Shown in pieces: positions 51,290-62,534 of a stretch of 64,000 nucleotides of DNA. The position numbers and the translations under genes were made by a program. How positions within the stretch are numbered: position 1 is the first letter of the stretch; the number at the start of each line of letters is the position of its first letter. The notes under the pieces are model-generated. The model saw nothing but the letters and a program-made list of their open reading frames with translations, ran no database searches and was not told the origin of the DNA. This DNA is from Microcebus murinus. Its lineage: Eukaryota > Chordata > Mammalia > Primates > Cheirogaleidae. The stretch is from positions 144,496,501 through 144,560,500 of the forward strand of contig NC_134104.1 of the NCBI RefSeq assembly GCF_040939455.1. Direction: 5' to 3'.

Positions 51290-52897
51290 TGCAGGTCAAA
51301 AGGGAGTGAGATGATATATTCAAAGTGCTGAAATTAAAAAAACTATCAGTAAAGAGTACTATGCCCAGCAAACTTGTCCTTCAAAAATGAAGAGGAGATA
51401 AAGACTTTAACCAAAGCTGAGGGAGTTTACCACCATTAGACTTGCTTTATAAGAAATGCTAAAGGGAGTTCAAATTGAAATGAAAGGATTCTAAACAGCA
51501 ACAAGAGAATGTAATAAAATAGAAAACTTGTTGGTAAAAGTAAATATATGGACAAAACCAGAATATTATAATGCTATAAAGGTGGTAGGTAACTTGTTTT
51601 TAATTCTATAATAAAAGCTAAAAGATAAAAGTATTAAAAACAATTGTAACTAAATTATATTAATTGATACATAATATATAAATAGGTGTAAATTGGGACA
51701 TCAATAGCATATAATGTGAGAGGAGGAGAGGGAAAACCAGGGAGTCCTTTTATGCACGTAAAGTTAAGTTGTTAGCAACTTCTAATAGACCATTATAAGA
51801 TATTTTATGTAAGCCCCTTGGCAACCACAAAGAAAATACCTATAGAAGTTATGCAAAAGAAAAAAAAAAAGAATGGAATTAAAATCTTATCAATACAAAA
51901 AAACAAAAAAATGGAACACACACACACACAAAAACCAGCAAGGGAGAAAAACAGGGCAAAAGGATTACAAGACAAATAGAAAACAGTTAACAAAATGGCA
52001 ATAGTAAATCCTTCCCTACCAATACTTACATTAGGCTAGGTTTGGTGGCACGCATCTATAATCCTAGTACTTTGGGAGGCCGAGGCAGGAGGATCACTTG
52101 AGACCAGGATTTTGGGGCTGCAGTGAGCTATGATCATACCACTGCGCTCCAGCTTTGGTGACAAAGCAAGACTCTGTCTCAAAAGACAAAAAAAAATCCC
52201 AAAACCAAAAAATTTACTTTAAATGTAAATGGACTAAACTCCCTAACAAAAATATATGGAGTGGCTGAATGGACAATAAAATAAGATCAAACTGTATGCT
52301 GTCAACAAGAAGCTCACTTTAGATCCAAGGACACATGTGGGATAGAAAAAGATATTTCGGGCAAATGCCAACCAAAAGAAAGCAGGAGTGAGCAATATTC
52401 ATATCAAAGCGAACTTCAAGCCAAAAACTGTCTCTAGAGACAAAGAAGGTCATTACATATTGATTAAAGGGTCAATTCAACAGAAAGATATGACAATTAT
52501 AAACATATATGCACCCAACATTGGACCACCTAAGTATATAAAATGAATGTTGACAGATCTGAAAAAAGAAATTGACAGCAATACAGTGATAGGGGATTTC
52601 AGTACTCCATTTTCAATACTGGATAGAACATCTAGGCAGAAAATCAATAAAGCAGCAGCAGACTAGAACCATGCCATAGACCAAATGGACCTAGCAGACA
52701 TATACAGACGTTTCCATCCAATAGCGGAAGAATACTTATTTTTCTCAAGTGTACACGGAACATTCTCCAGGACAGATCACATATTAGGTTACAAAACAAA
52801 TCTTAACAAATTTAAGAAAATCAAAATCATGCCAAGTAACTTTTCCAACCACAGTGGAATGAAACTAGACATCAATAACAACAGGAAAATGGGAAAA
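51290..52897 (+). mobile_element. Inverted 5' segment of the L1: 5' region and ORF2 endonuclease start (decayed)
   Basis: It matches, in order, the L1 at 40.1-41.2 kb: 'aggtcattacatattgatta', 'ttatgcacgtaaagttaagt', 'acagcaatacagtgataggg' and 'catccaatagcggaagaata'. The remnant frame at 52685-53032 keeps MDLADIYRRFHPIAEEYLFF from the ORF2 endonuclease region before running into flank. Broken by stops and by a SINE at 52032. Confidence 0.85.
52032..52199 (+). repeat. FLAM/short Alu-like SINE inside the L1 segment
   Basis: 'ggctaggtttggtggcacgc', 'gtactttgggaggccgaggc', then directly 'ggggctgcagtgagctatga' and an A-rich tail: a single-arm Alu relative. L1 sequence resumes with 'tttactttaaatgtaaatgg'. 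Confidence 0.85.
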
Positions 52898-53439
52898 TTG
52901 CTTGTGAATTTGTTAGTTTGTAATTTAGCAGGACTTGGTCAAGACAGCTCATCTCTGCTCCATATAGTGTTTATCAGCTGGGGCAGCTTGGTGAGGCTGG
53001 AGGACCCCACTGAGTGTCCCCTTTTCATGTGATTCACTCACATGGTCTGCAAGTTGATGTGGCTGTCATTCTCCATGGAAAGTTTGGGTTTCTTTGATGC
53101 AGAGTGGCTAAGTTCCCAGAACAAATGCTTCAAGAGAACTAGGAGGAAGCTCTATTGCTTTTTATGACCTAGCCTCAGAAGTCACATAACATCGCTTCCA
53201 CTGTAGCCAGAAATCCACCCGGGTTCCAGGGGAGGAAGCATCAAACCCTGCTTTTCTATGGGAGGAATGTTGTCAAAGTCACATTGTAAGAAATGTGGTG
53301 GGAGATACTGTGGCATTGACTCTTGGAAAACACAGTCACCTACACAGAAGTAAATTCACATTGACTCTTTGTCTCCATTGTCTCCTTATTTCACCATCAA
53401 CTGGGAAGCCTGTGGTGTTCACTCATTCACATTGTAGTT

Positions 53440-53580
53440 GGCGCTCACATTTAGCAGTGTAAATGCTATTATTTTCATTTTACAAATGAGGAAACTGAGT
53501 CCTGGAGGGAAGAAAAGTCAATTTTCTTAATGTAACGCAGTTAAACTAGGGTTTGACTTTTCATTTACTAATTTCTTGGC
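53440..53580 (-). repeat. MIR SINE, antisense
   Basis: 'ttacaaatgaggaaactgag' with upstream 'gtgtaaatgctattattttc' is the reversed MIR core. Confidence 0.8.
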
Positions 53581-53597
53581 TAGTGTATTGTCTTTTT

Positions 53598-53648
53598 TTA
53601 TCTGTAGATATAGATATATATCGATTGATGTAGATATATATCTATATC

Positions 53649-53679
<31 letters not shown>

Positions 53680-53690
53680 CCTCATTTAGC
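53598..53690. repeat. Compound TA/TG microsatellite
   Basis: Alternating 'gatatagatatata'-type repeats, then (TG)n at 53649-53671 and (TA)n at 53671-53679, at the 3' end of the L1. Confidence 0.9.
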
Positions 53691-53829
53691 TCTCACTTGT
53701 AAGTGAGAACATGTGGTATTTATTTTTCCATCCAGAGATACTTAGGATAATGATCTTCAGTTCCATATAAGTTGCTACAAAAGATGTTATTTCATTCCTT
53801 TTTATGGCTGAGTAGTACTCCATGGAGGG

Positions 53830-53831
<2 letters not shown>

Positions 53832-53871
<40 letters not shown>

Positions 53872-53874
53872 TGT
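53832..53874. repeat. (GT)n microsatellite inside L1 ORF2 remnant
   Basis: About 20 GT units with one TA interruption. On the minus strand it reads as a His-Thr run in the dead ORF2 frame. Confidence 0.95.
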
Positions 53875-55074
53875 TTATACACACACCACATTTTCTTTAT
53901 CCACTCATCAGTTGATGGGCACTTAGATTGGTTCCATATCTTTTTAATTGTGAACTGTGCTGGGATAAGTACTCTGGTACAGGTGTGTTTTTGATATAAT
54001 GACTTATTTTCCTTTGGGTAGATACCCAGTAGTGGGATTGCTGGATCGAATGGTAGGTCTATTTTTAGTTCTTTGAGGAATCTCTGTACTACTTTCCATA
54101 GCAGTTGTACTAGTTTACATTCCCCAAAATAGTGTATAAGTGTTCCCTTTTTGTGGCAATTATGCCAACATATGTTTTGTTTCTTTGACTTTTTAATAAC
54201 AGCCATTCCTACAGGGGTAAGGTGGTATCTCACTGTGGTTTTAATTTACATTTGTCTGATAATTAGTGATGTTGAGCATATTTTCATATATCTTTTGGCC
54301 ATTTGTCTATCTTCTTTAGAAAGAACTCTGTTCATGTCGCTCACCCACTTTTTGATGGTTTGTTTTTTTCTTGTTGATTTGTTTGAGTTCTTTGTAGATT
54401 CTGAATATTAGTACTTTGTCAGATGTATAGTTTGCAGATATTTTCTCCCATTCTGTAGTTGGTCTGTTTACTCTGTTGACTAATTCCTTTGTTGTGCAGA
54501 AACTTTTTAGTTAAGTTCCATTTATTTGCTTTTGCTGTATTTGTTTTTGGGGTCTTACTCATAAAATCTTTGCCTAGGCTAATGTCTATAAGAATTTTTC
54601 CTATGTTTTCTTATAGAATTTTTATTGTTTCAGGTCTTACATTTAAGTCTTTAATCCATCTTCAATTAATTTTTATATATGGTAAGAGATAGAGATCCAA
54701 TTTCATTCTGCATTTGGCTATCGAGTTTTCCCAGCATTATTTATTGAACAGGATGTCCTTTCCCCAGTGAATGTTTTTGTCTGTTTTGTCAAAAATCATT
54801 TGGTTATAGCTAACTGGTTTTATTTCTGGGTTCTCTATTCTGTTCCATTGGTTTATGCGTCTACCTTTATACCAGTACCATGCTGTTTTGGTTGTTGTTG
54901 CCTTATAGTATAATTTGAAGTCAGCTAATGTGATGCCTCCAGATTTTTTCTTTTTGCTTAGGATTACTTTGACTGTTTGGGATCTTTTTGGATCCATATG
55001 AAATTTAGAATTAATTTTTCTAGATCAGTAAAAACTGATGTTGGAATTTTAATGGAAATTGCATTATCTTTTCA

Positions 55075-57637
55075 TGATAGTTTGTGCCTAATTTTAGTTG
55101 GTCAGTGTAAGCACTCATATAATCTGTGTGTATATGCACACACCATATATATATATAGGGCAGACTCAGTGCTTACGCTTGTTGGATGGAAATTCAGCAG
55201 CATTAGAGGATTTTACAGCTTGAGAAGGCAGTTTCAAGGACAGGAAATAAATAGCAGAGTTCAAGAGAAAGTCAGAACAAGGAAAATGGACATTTACAAA
55301 GCAACCAATTCCTCATTGGGAGGCTTTGCGTCTCACAGGGCTGAGGGACAATTGCTTTCTTGGAGGTGGGGAGGCACAGCTTTGGCATTGATGAATAGTG
55401 TGCTAGCGCTCCCCATTTGAGTGGTCACTCCACCTCTCAGGGCACCATGTGGTCTCTCAATGTTGACAGAACAGCAAATACATGCCAGGCCCTGAGGGCA
55501 GGTACAGAGATGAACTAGATCAATACTACCCCCCATCCTCTTGGAGCATAATTTTAGCAGAGGAGACTAACATTAGACATGTAATGATAAAATTGATTAG
55601 TTATATTGAGATGAACAGTAGAAGGAGAAAGTACACGGAACTGTGGGAACTAAGCACAGGTGCCTGAGCTTTTGAGTCCCTCAGGGATGCAGTCTTGATT
55701 TGCCTATTGAAAGATGAGAGGATGTGTAGTGGGTATGACAGGAGGAGGAATTTTGGGATCAGCTTGTAGGGATGCCCTGGCGTGAGAAGTTGTAAGGCCA
55801 GTCCGAGGGTTGGCTGGCATGAGAGAGCCAGGGCAGCAGAGGTGAGGAGGGCAGGGGCCAGATCTCACAGGCTGTGTGTCACAGGATGGATTTGTCACAT
55901 CCGGCTCTTCAGTTCTCACTGCTTCCCACCCACTTCCCACCCTTGCATCCTATATGATGTCATGATGTCAGGCTCTCTCTCTTGCCTGTGAGATGGGAAA
56001 AACACGTGTGAGCAGGGGACTGTACCCCAGGGTTTTGTGGGACCTGAAGCTTATACAATTTGGGGGAGAGGAGCCTTGAAGAAAAAATGTGAAATTATAA
56101 ACACAAAGTTAGGTGCAAGGCCTCAGGAATGGCTGTGTCAGTGAGGGACTTCCCAGCCCAAGTTTCCTTAGCTCGGTTGGGAGCAGTCTTTAGAGCTTTC
56201 CCTCTGTTCCTAAAGCTCATGAAGTCCTCCTGTCATCTCGCCTGAGATGTTCATGTAGTCCTGCCACCCACTTCCGCCTCTTTTCTCCTTGGTTGAGATA
56301 GCTAATAAAGAACAAATGTCTTACATTGAGATCTCCTGGAAATTTGGCTCTCTCCTTGACCCCAGTAGTGTCCAAAAGAATATGGGAATTTCCTCTTTTT
56401 GCCCAAGACTTCCATGATACTTTCCCCTGTAATCAAAGAAGGGAATGTTGGCTGGGACACTTTATTCTTTTGGAAATGTGGCACAGGAATATGAATTTCC
56501 ACAGGCAAAATTACTCTGTCTGCTTGAGTCTAGACTGTCCATTGGCCAACAAGTTTTCTGGAGCCCACGCTGGTGCTCCGAGATGCCGCCTGAACTTATT
56601 CTGTGGGAGTGGAACAAATCACCTGGAACTATGTTTTGTGGGAGGGAGGAAACTCACAACCATGAGCAATGACAATGAGGAAGGTTAATAATAAGTAAAT
56701 TACAGCTGAAAAACGGCAACAGGCTCTTCTCTCCAAATCCCACCGAAATGATCAAAGCCATCTAATGATAGTGAAAAGTGTCTGTCCTCTGGAACTTAAG
56801 GAGGCTGCTGACATAGATCAGAAACGTCAGAGAGGTTGAGACCAGATTAAGGGGAAGACTAATAAGCCCTCCACATAGCATCAAGAGAAGGAAGCTCTAA
56901 TCCCTCCCCAAATGCTGCTCCTGGTATCCTGACCAACCTCCACAGATAGGCCCAACCTCAGGCATATCTGGCAAGAATCTCTGGAAACATGTTGGTTTTT
57001 GCACACCAAGTATCAGGCCCAGCACTGGGTGGGACTTTGACCTTTGAGGCCCCATCTTGGTTAGAGAAAAGGTATATGTCCCTGTTAACCGCTGGCTTTC
57101 CCACCAAGAAACTGAAAGAATCCTTTCTGCTCTGTTGTGGTGCCCTTAGCCTAATGGGCTTTGACCTTTTCCCTTTGGGTCTAAAAATTCAGTACAGTCC
57201 TATTGCTGAGGCAGAAGCTATCTCACATATAAGTTTTCCACTGACCCAAGAGAGCACATGGTGGGAAATGACCCAGACTACAATCTAAGAATTCTTTACT
57301 CAGCTGGATTATTGTCCATGTAAGAGCATCTAAAAGATACTCTCAGATAAGCAAACAGAAAGGACACCTACCATGTACCCTTCTTGAAAAAGCTACTTGA
57401 AGAGGCACTTCGGAAGACCAGGAAGTGAATCGTGTAAGAAATGCACTCGTGAAATCAAAACCACCGTTGATGTAGGCTTCCTTGGAGCCTTGAGAAGTCC
57501 CCTTACCATGCTGGGGGCTGGTTTCTTGGAGGTGGGCATAGAGGGTTTGAAGGGTGCAGGGGAAGAATGAAGGGAACTTGCTATTATTTACTCATTTGCT
57601 GTTAAATCCCATCTCAATCTTCCTGTCTCTCTCACAG
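55075..57637. other. Intronic sequence before exon B, largely unassigned
   Basis: An antisense L2-like piece lies at about 55480-55660 ('caaatacatgccaggccctg' onward). 56.3-57.5 kb is an even, single-copy-looking block; its end (57288-57450: 'agaattctttactcagctgg', 'aaaaagctacttgaagaggc') resembles L1 or other retroelement 5' text weakly. It has no integrin exon before 57638. Confidence 0.45.
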
Positions 57638-57714
57638 ACTGTTTTTGAAAGGAATTGCCATTCAGACGATTGTGCCGCTGACCTGCAGCTTCGGGGTAAA
57701 CTCTTGCTCTCCAG
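57638..57714 (+). CDS. ITGA9: ITGA9 internal exon B: integrin alpha-9 knee (genu) loop and start of calf-1 (partial CDS)
   Basis: The 77-bp exon encodes TVFERNCHSDDCAADLQLRG followed by KLLLS and two bases (AG) of a split codon. The two cysteines four residues apart (NC-HSDD-C) fit the genu disulfide loop between thigh and calf-1, the hinge that bends or extends as integrins switch affinity (known from integrin alpha structures; the mapping to alpha-9 is inference). The acceptor is a strong pyrimidine tract ending ctctcacag at 57637; the donor is AG|gtatgt at 57714/57715. The exon is phase 0 in and phase 2 out; the expected next codon is Ser completed by the following exon, which I do not see here. 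From memory, Arg to His after the first Cys, Glu to Asp, and Gln to Arg before Gly appear to differ from human. Confidence 0.95.
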
Positions 57715-57720
57715 GTATGT

Positions 57721-59390
57721 CACGGTTCCTGTCACGACATTGTGCCGAGAAACCCGTTTTTCTTGACTCCAGGCCCCAAACCTGCATGTGCAGATTTGCC
57801 CACTGAAGAGGGTAAACAGAGTTGGTGGATTGCAATGACATTTTGTGCTTTTTAAAAAAATGTATATTATAAAATAATTTTAGCAGCAGCTGTTATTTTG
57901 GAGAGACAGTTTGGGTTTGGTTTTGTTGGCAACTCCTCATAGCTCACAATTTAACTTATATTTCTAATTTCTGTTGAGTATTTGTGTGTGTGTGTGTGGG
58001 CGCTGTTTTGTGTTTGCTTATTGTATTAAGTTGAATCATGTGAACTTGCCAATTTTTGACCTTTGGGACAATTTCATATGATTCAGCCTATTTTTATATA
58101 AAGGTTTTTCTTACCCCACCGCCACTTAGTAATGGTGTCTGCTTTAACAACAAGTGGTGTTTCCGTGGTAGGACAGGGTGACAAAGAGCAGCAGGCTGTC
58201 CTGATTCAAGTGAACAGACAGTCTTGTTCACTTGTGAACAGTATTGTGAACAGAACAGTATTGTTCCAGGATTTCCTCCTTCACTACACGAATCCCCCAA
58301 GGCTAAACGTGAACTTTAGGGACCTTCTGCTTCCTCTTTGCCAACCTTTTATTGTAGATTTCTTTTAGGATGGAGATGCTGGTCCTGAATTATTTAGCCA
58401 CATACCAGAGCACGGTTTCCTTTTGAAACAGTTTCTTCTGAAAGATTGTTTTAGCCTTGGGGCCAGAAACCCCTCTGTAAAATTTATCACCATATCTTAA
58501 AAACAGTTTTGATGACTATTTTCCAAAGTGCCATAGTGTGTCCCTTGCTTGTAAGTATGAGAGTTAAGTTTGGATGGGATGAAAAGAAATATCTCATCAT
58601 GAATCAGTGACCACGCTGGGACATTTTTACTTATGATGATAAATTATCTTTTATTCATCAAAGGAAAGAAAGTAATACTAAGATTCCTTTTCTTCTATTT
58701 GAGTTTATTGGGGGAGAGTGATGTAATAACCACCCAGACACACACATGCACACACAGACACAAATACTCCTCCAAACCACTTAAATATTAATTAGCATTA
58801 TTTTTACTTGGGGCAAGAGTAGTAGATTAAAGTACCACATGCTTTGCCAAGCTTAGAAAATTACTTAAAACTCCTGGAGTGAATATTGGAGTTGTTTAAC
58901 ATTAGCAAGAAGGGCCTCCTGGGATTATTAGAGAAACCATTCTAAAAAGGGTTCATAAAATATCAGCTCATTAATTTTTATTTTAAAAAGATCTTCCAAA
59001 AAAGAATTTTGGGGAAAAAGTAACAAGAAACAAAAATATATGGATTTGTTTTATCTTGAGGCAGACTGTAAATGCTGGAAATTTATTTTGGATCATAGAA
59101 AACTTCATGCGGTGGGAAAATGTTCTCTTGCCCCAAGGTTAAATACTAAGTTAGAAAAGTTGCAATGCTCATGCTACTTAATAGATGGTCAAATCCATCT
59201 CTATTCAGTTGTTCTTTTTGTATATTAAGATGGAAATTTCAAGGCTTAGTAAAGCACCTGTGGCTAAAGCTGCCTCTAACTGCCCCTCCTGGCCTTTCAA
59301 GAGCATGGTCAGAGTCAGTTACGCTTTGTGGGCCCACTAGTCAGTAATGCTAGAACAACTAGTATGGTGGCCAGGGTCCAGACCCCATAT
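57721..59390. other. Intronic sequence after exon B
   Basis: Contains a (GT)n stretch near 57983-57997, the GAACA/TGTTC cluster at 58.2 kb and a CACA-rich tract near 58736-58762. AT-rich from 58.4 to 59.1 kb. No element delimited. Confidence 0.5.
58208..58267. other. Cluster of GAACA/TGTTC half-sites with inverted repeats
   Basis: AAGTGAACA (58208-58216) pairs perfectly with TGTTCACTT (58225-58233) around an 8-base loop. TGTTCAC (58225-58231) also pairs with GTGAACA (58234-58240). Further GTGAACA and AGAACA copies and a final TGTTCC follow within 60 bp. The motif resembles steroid-receptor half-sites, but no ideal 3-base-spaced palindrome is present. Confidence 0.6.
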
Positions 59391-59392
59391 GT

Positions 59393-59885
59393 GACCGCTA
59401 CCTATTGCCACAAAAAATGCTACACAAGAGATCACCCCCAAACTCAGTGGTGTAAACAGTAATCATTTATTCGCATGGATCTGCAGGTCAGCTGTGGGTT
59501 GGCTGGTCCAGGCTGGATTCAGCTGGCTCTTGGCGACTTGTTCAGGCATCTGGGTTCAGCAGAGAGTGGGTTCTAGGGTCGGTAATGCATCTTAGCTCTA
59601 CTCCGTGTGCCTTCCATTGTTACCCTGGAACCAGTGGGCTAGCCTGGGCACCGTCTTCCCACGGCATGGCAAAGGCGTGAGAGGGCAAGCAGAAATGTCC
59701 AGTGACTCTTAAAGCCTGGGCTCAGAACTGGTGCATTGTTATTCAGTCTTGTTCTGTTGGTCACATGGCCAGACCCAAGGTCAAGGGAGGAAATATTCTC
59801 TGCCCCTGTAGTGAGAGGACCTGCCAAGTCACACAGCAGAGGGCATGAGCATAGGGAGAGGTGAAGGACGGGGGCCCACGATGCA
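59393..59885 (-). repeat. Dispersed LTR-like repeat 'family A', copy 5
   Basis: 'ctattgccacaaaaaatgct', 'ccaaactcagtggtgtaaac', 'aaagcctgggctcagaactg' and 'tcttgttctgttggtcacat' follow the family order. Confidence 0.6.
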
Positions 59886-59889
59886 GTCT

Positions 59890-62160
59890 CGTACACTGCA
59901 TGAAGACAGTGCAGCCCTGTCTCTTACCCTGATGCCTTGCAATTGTCAGGGCTATTTCAGCCTTTCTTGCAAGTCCATCTTCTTAGAACTCAGACATGAG
60001 ATCCGGAGACTGGGTGAGGAGATGTTCTGAACCTCAGAAACAATGTCCTTGGACCGAAGCTCTGAGCCTCTCCTTAGGATGAGTTATTTCCTGGGAGGAA
60101 CCCCCTGGTCTCTCAAAACAGCCTTCTGGCTGGCTGGCTCTGTTCAAGAAACATTCGTTATACTCCTGGGCGGGCCCATAGCTGTTCCCCCAGGAGCCAT
60201 CAGAGAAGTGTTAATTGATATTTGGATAAGTAGAGATGCAAAACCAAATCTGTGGTTTCAGTTGTGTTGGCTTCTCCAGACCTTCGAGTGTGCACTCCTC
60301 AGAGCCAGGCACAACGGGGGAGGGCACAGTCAATAAACCGCTAGTGGAACCAGGTTCTGAATTTGGTTGACTGAGGCTTAGTGGCTTGAACTGGAGGTGA
60401 GCTGCTTTGGTTGTCATTTAAGTCTCTTCATTCATTATGGCCTGGGATAGGGTGTGCATTCCTTTGTCATTGGAGCCAGGCAAGTACTAGGCAGCAGGCT
60501 TCAGAAGTGAGCCACAGGTGGGCCCTGCTCCTGCTGTGCACCATTAGGGAGGGAGAGGGGCAAGGGACTGGATGATAGTGGCACCTCCTGGTGAGTTCTA
60601 GGAGAGCGGTGGGCAGGTTATTACGGGGCCATGGAACACCTTCCAAGAGGTGGTACTAAGAGGAAGGAAGGGGACTCAGACATTCTGGGCAGAGGGAAAA
60701 TATGAGCGGAAGTGTGGATAGCAAGACTTCCATGAAGAACTGCAGGTGTCTGGAGTGAAAGAGGTGGTCAGGAGAACACAGTGAGAGAGAAACAGGGTTG
60801 TGACACACCTGTGAGTTCTGCCTTCATTTTGGAGCCAGTGGGAGTACAGCTAAGTTGCTGCAGCATAAGTCATTTCACCTCCTGAGACTGCAGCCAGGGA
60901 CACTCAAGGAGCCCCGGGGTGGCGGTGAGAGGAGGGGAAGAGAGGAGAGAATACTGAGATGAGGTGGGTCACGTGGTCCTCTTTTCCCTTCAATGAAAGC
61001 ATGTTCCAGCTTGAGATTTGAGCCTGCTCCTCTCTCTGTCCACCTTGGTTTCTACTTCCCTGACATAGGTCTGTGGGGCAGCTGCTCCGGGTCTCCGTGA
61101 AGGGGCACCCCGCAGGGTTGGACTTAGGAGAGATGCTGTGCTGAGCTCCACCTTGGTGCCTCCCCCAGGGCTTCACAGGGGCAATTTGGGCACAGTTTTT
61201 GCCTTCCATGCTGTCTTAGAACCCAGCTCTCATGGTAGCTGCGACCTCACTGTATGAAAAGTTGAAGCAAAGGGGTCACAGAGAAGGATTCCTCTGATGA
61301 GGTGTAGACGGTTGGTACAAGGAGCTGTGCCTGGAGGCAGCTGAATACCCACCAGATTGAGGGGCTCTTGTCTTAAGAAAACAGAGGGAAAGACATCTGG
61401 GAGTGATTGGGTCACTCGGAGTGGCCAGGGGTCAAGCCAGGAAATGCTATCTGTGCCCAAGACTCATGGATATTTTTATTTTTCTCTCCAGAGAGCATGA
61501 ATTCTGGCAGGCCTGTGATCTCTTAAAACAATCAACTCTTCAATTAAAAGTCCGTGATCTTTAATGGACTTAAGCCTAGTTCCAAAACATGCCTTTGCCA
61601 AACATCCAGGAATAGGGATGAAGCTGGTCAGGAAGTTTCTATTGAACAGGACTGAAAATCCCATTCGGAACATGATGCAACTATGTTTTGTCTTTCTGAA
61701 TACCCACAGAACCTACGAAAGCATCACATGTGATTAAGATAAAGAAAAAGAAAAATAGACTGTGGCAGTTGAGCTAAAAAAATTTTTTTTTTGATGCAGC
61801 TTATCGCGCATCAGTGGAATATTTCACTGCCTCCTGGCTAGCCAACGCCAATAAAAGAAAGAACTTTGAAGGGAGATGAAAAGACAGCAGGATATTTGTG
61901 AAGTTAGAACCGTCTAATGGCTTCATCCTATGGTTGTAACCTTTGTGGTGCTGTTATCACAGAGACTGGGGGAATGGGTGTGAGGTGCATTTCCTGAAAC
62001 TGCTACTTGGCTGAGAGATGGGTGGCTCCATCCCTAAAGACCAGCTCACCCAGAGAGCTATTCAGAGTTTGAAACAAATTGTTTTCCATCACAAAAGTGG
62101 CAAAGCCGTTGGAGTCATCGATTTGCATAGCATAGGGTAGAAGTAAAAGTTGTGTTGTTT
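59890..62160. other. Intronic sequence with an antisense L2 fragment
   Basis: 60590-60830 ('ttattacggggccatggaac', 'ggcagagggaaaatatgagc') matches inner antisense L2 text. The rest is unassigned; a T-run lies at 61782-61792. Confidence 0.5.
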
Positions 62161-62164
62161 TATG

Positions 62165-62530
62165 AAGGGGAAGAGACCCTTGTTCATTGAGCACCTACCA
62201 AGCATGAGGTACCCTACAGAGTACTCTGCGTAAAAGCACTGTAGTATCTTACAGGCCGCATAACCGTGGGCACATTGCTTAACATCTCTGTGCCTCTGTT
62301 TCCTCCTTTGTAAAATGGGGAAAGTAACAGCAGCACCTTACAAGGTTATTGTGAATACTAAATGAATTAATACATATTTAACTGCATTTAATCCTCTCAA
62401 CCACACTGAGAAGTAAGTATTATTACTCTCTTTTCAGTGTGGAGGGTACAGAGGCTTAGGGAGGCCAGGTTACCTGCCCAAGGGCTCAGATGTGGGGGGG
62501 AAATGAAGCTGGGAATGGCCGATCCTACAT
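62165..62530 (-). repeat. MIR SINE, antisense, with a second sense MIR inside
   Basis: The outer MIR is antisense: 62170-62250 'ttgttcattgagcacctacc', resuming about 62382 with 'gcatttaatcctctcaacca' and 'cagaggcttagggaggccag'. Between them (about 62255-62380) is a sense MIR: 'ataaccgtgggcacattgct', 'ctgtttcctcctttgtaaaa' and 'attgtgaatactaaatgaat'. Confidence 0.7.
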
Positions 62531-62534
62531 CCTG

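Larger units (their letters stand above)
50393..52897 (-). mobile_element. L1MA/B-type L1 insertion with 5' inversion (twin-priming structure)
   Basis: 50393-51275 is antisense L1 3' UTR and ORF2 end: T-rich start, 'cttagcataatgtcctccag', 'ctatggtagttctattttta'-like text, 'tttgcatttccctgatggtt'. From about 51290 the direction flips to sense L1 5' sequence ('cttgcaggtcaaaagggagt', 'gctaaagggagttcaaattg') through the ORF2 endonuclease region, ending at 52897. The imperfect 15-bp target duplication 'ttgttcatgaatttg' / 'ttgcttgtgaatttg' (50378-50392, 52898-52912; 12 of 15) encloses the whole, supporting one event. The ORFs are dead. Confidence 0.8.
50320..53360 (-). repeat. Dispersed LTR-like repeat 'family A', copy 4, split by an L1
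   Basis: The left piece (50320-50392) reads 'ggctgtgaaatttagtgact' 'taaaataacagtcatttttt'. The right piece (52898-53360) resumes at the matching family position with 'aatttagcaggacttggtca', 'ttttatgacctagcctcaga' and 'tgggaggaatgttgtcaaag'. Together they follow the family order, so the 2.5 kb between is an insertion. Confidence 0.65.
53590..55070 (-). mobile_element. 5'-truncated L1, antisense: ORF2 C-terminal third and 3' UTR
   Basis: Minus-strand frames encode [20 protein letters not shown] with [14 protein letters not shown] (54737-54997), then [35 protein letters not shown] and CPSTDEWIKKMW (53802-54233). This is the L1 ORF2 C-terminal region in order. The 3' UTR lies on the left ('cacttgtaagtgagaacatg'). 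Frameshifts, stops and a GT microsatellite break it. It looks less decayed than the 50.4 kb L1. Confidence 0.9.

Noticed and set aside
53649..53671. Possible CRISPR-like or satellite array among the short repeats at 53.6-53.9 kb
   Set aside because: These are simple dinucleotide runs without spacers.
53802..54233. 143-codon minus-strand frame with a His-Thr repeat
   Set aside because: It is the L1 ORF2 C-terminus read through a GT microsatellite, not a repeat protein.
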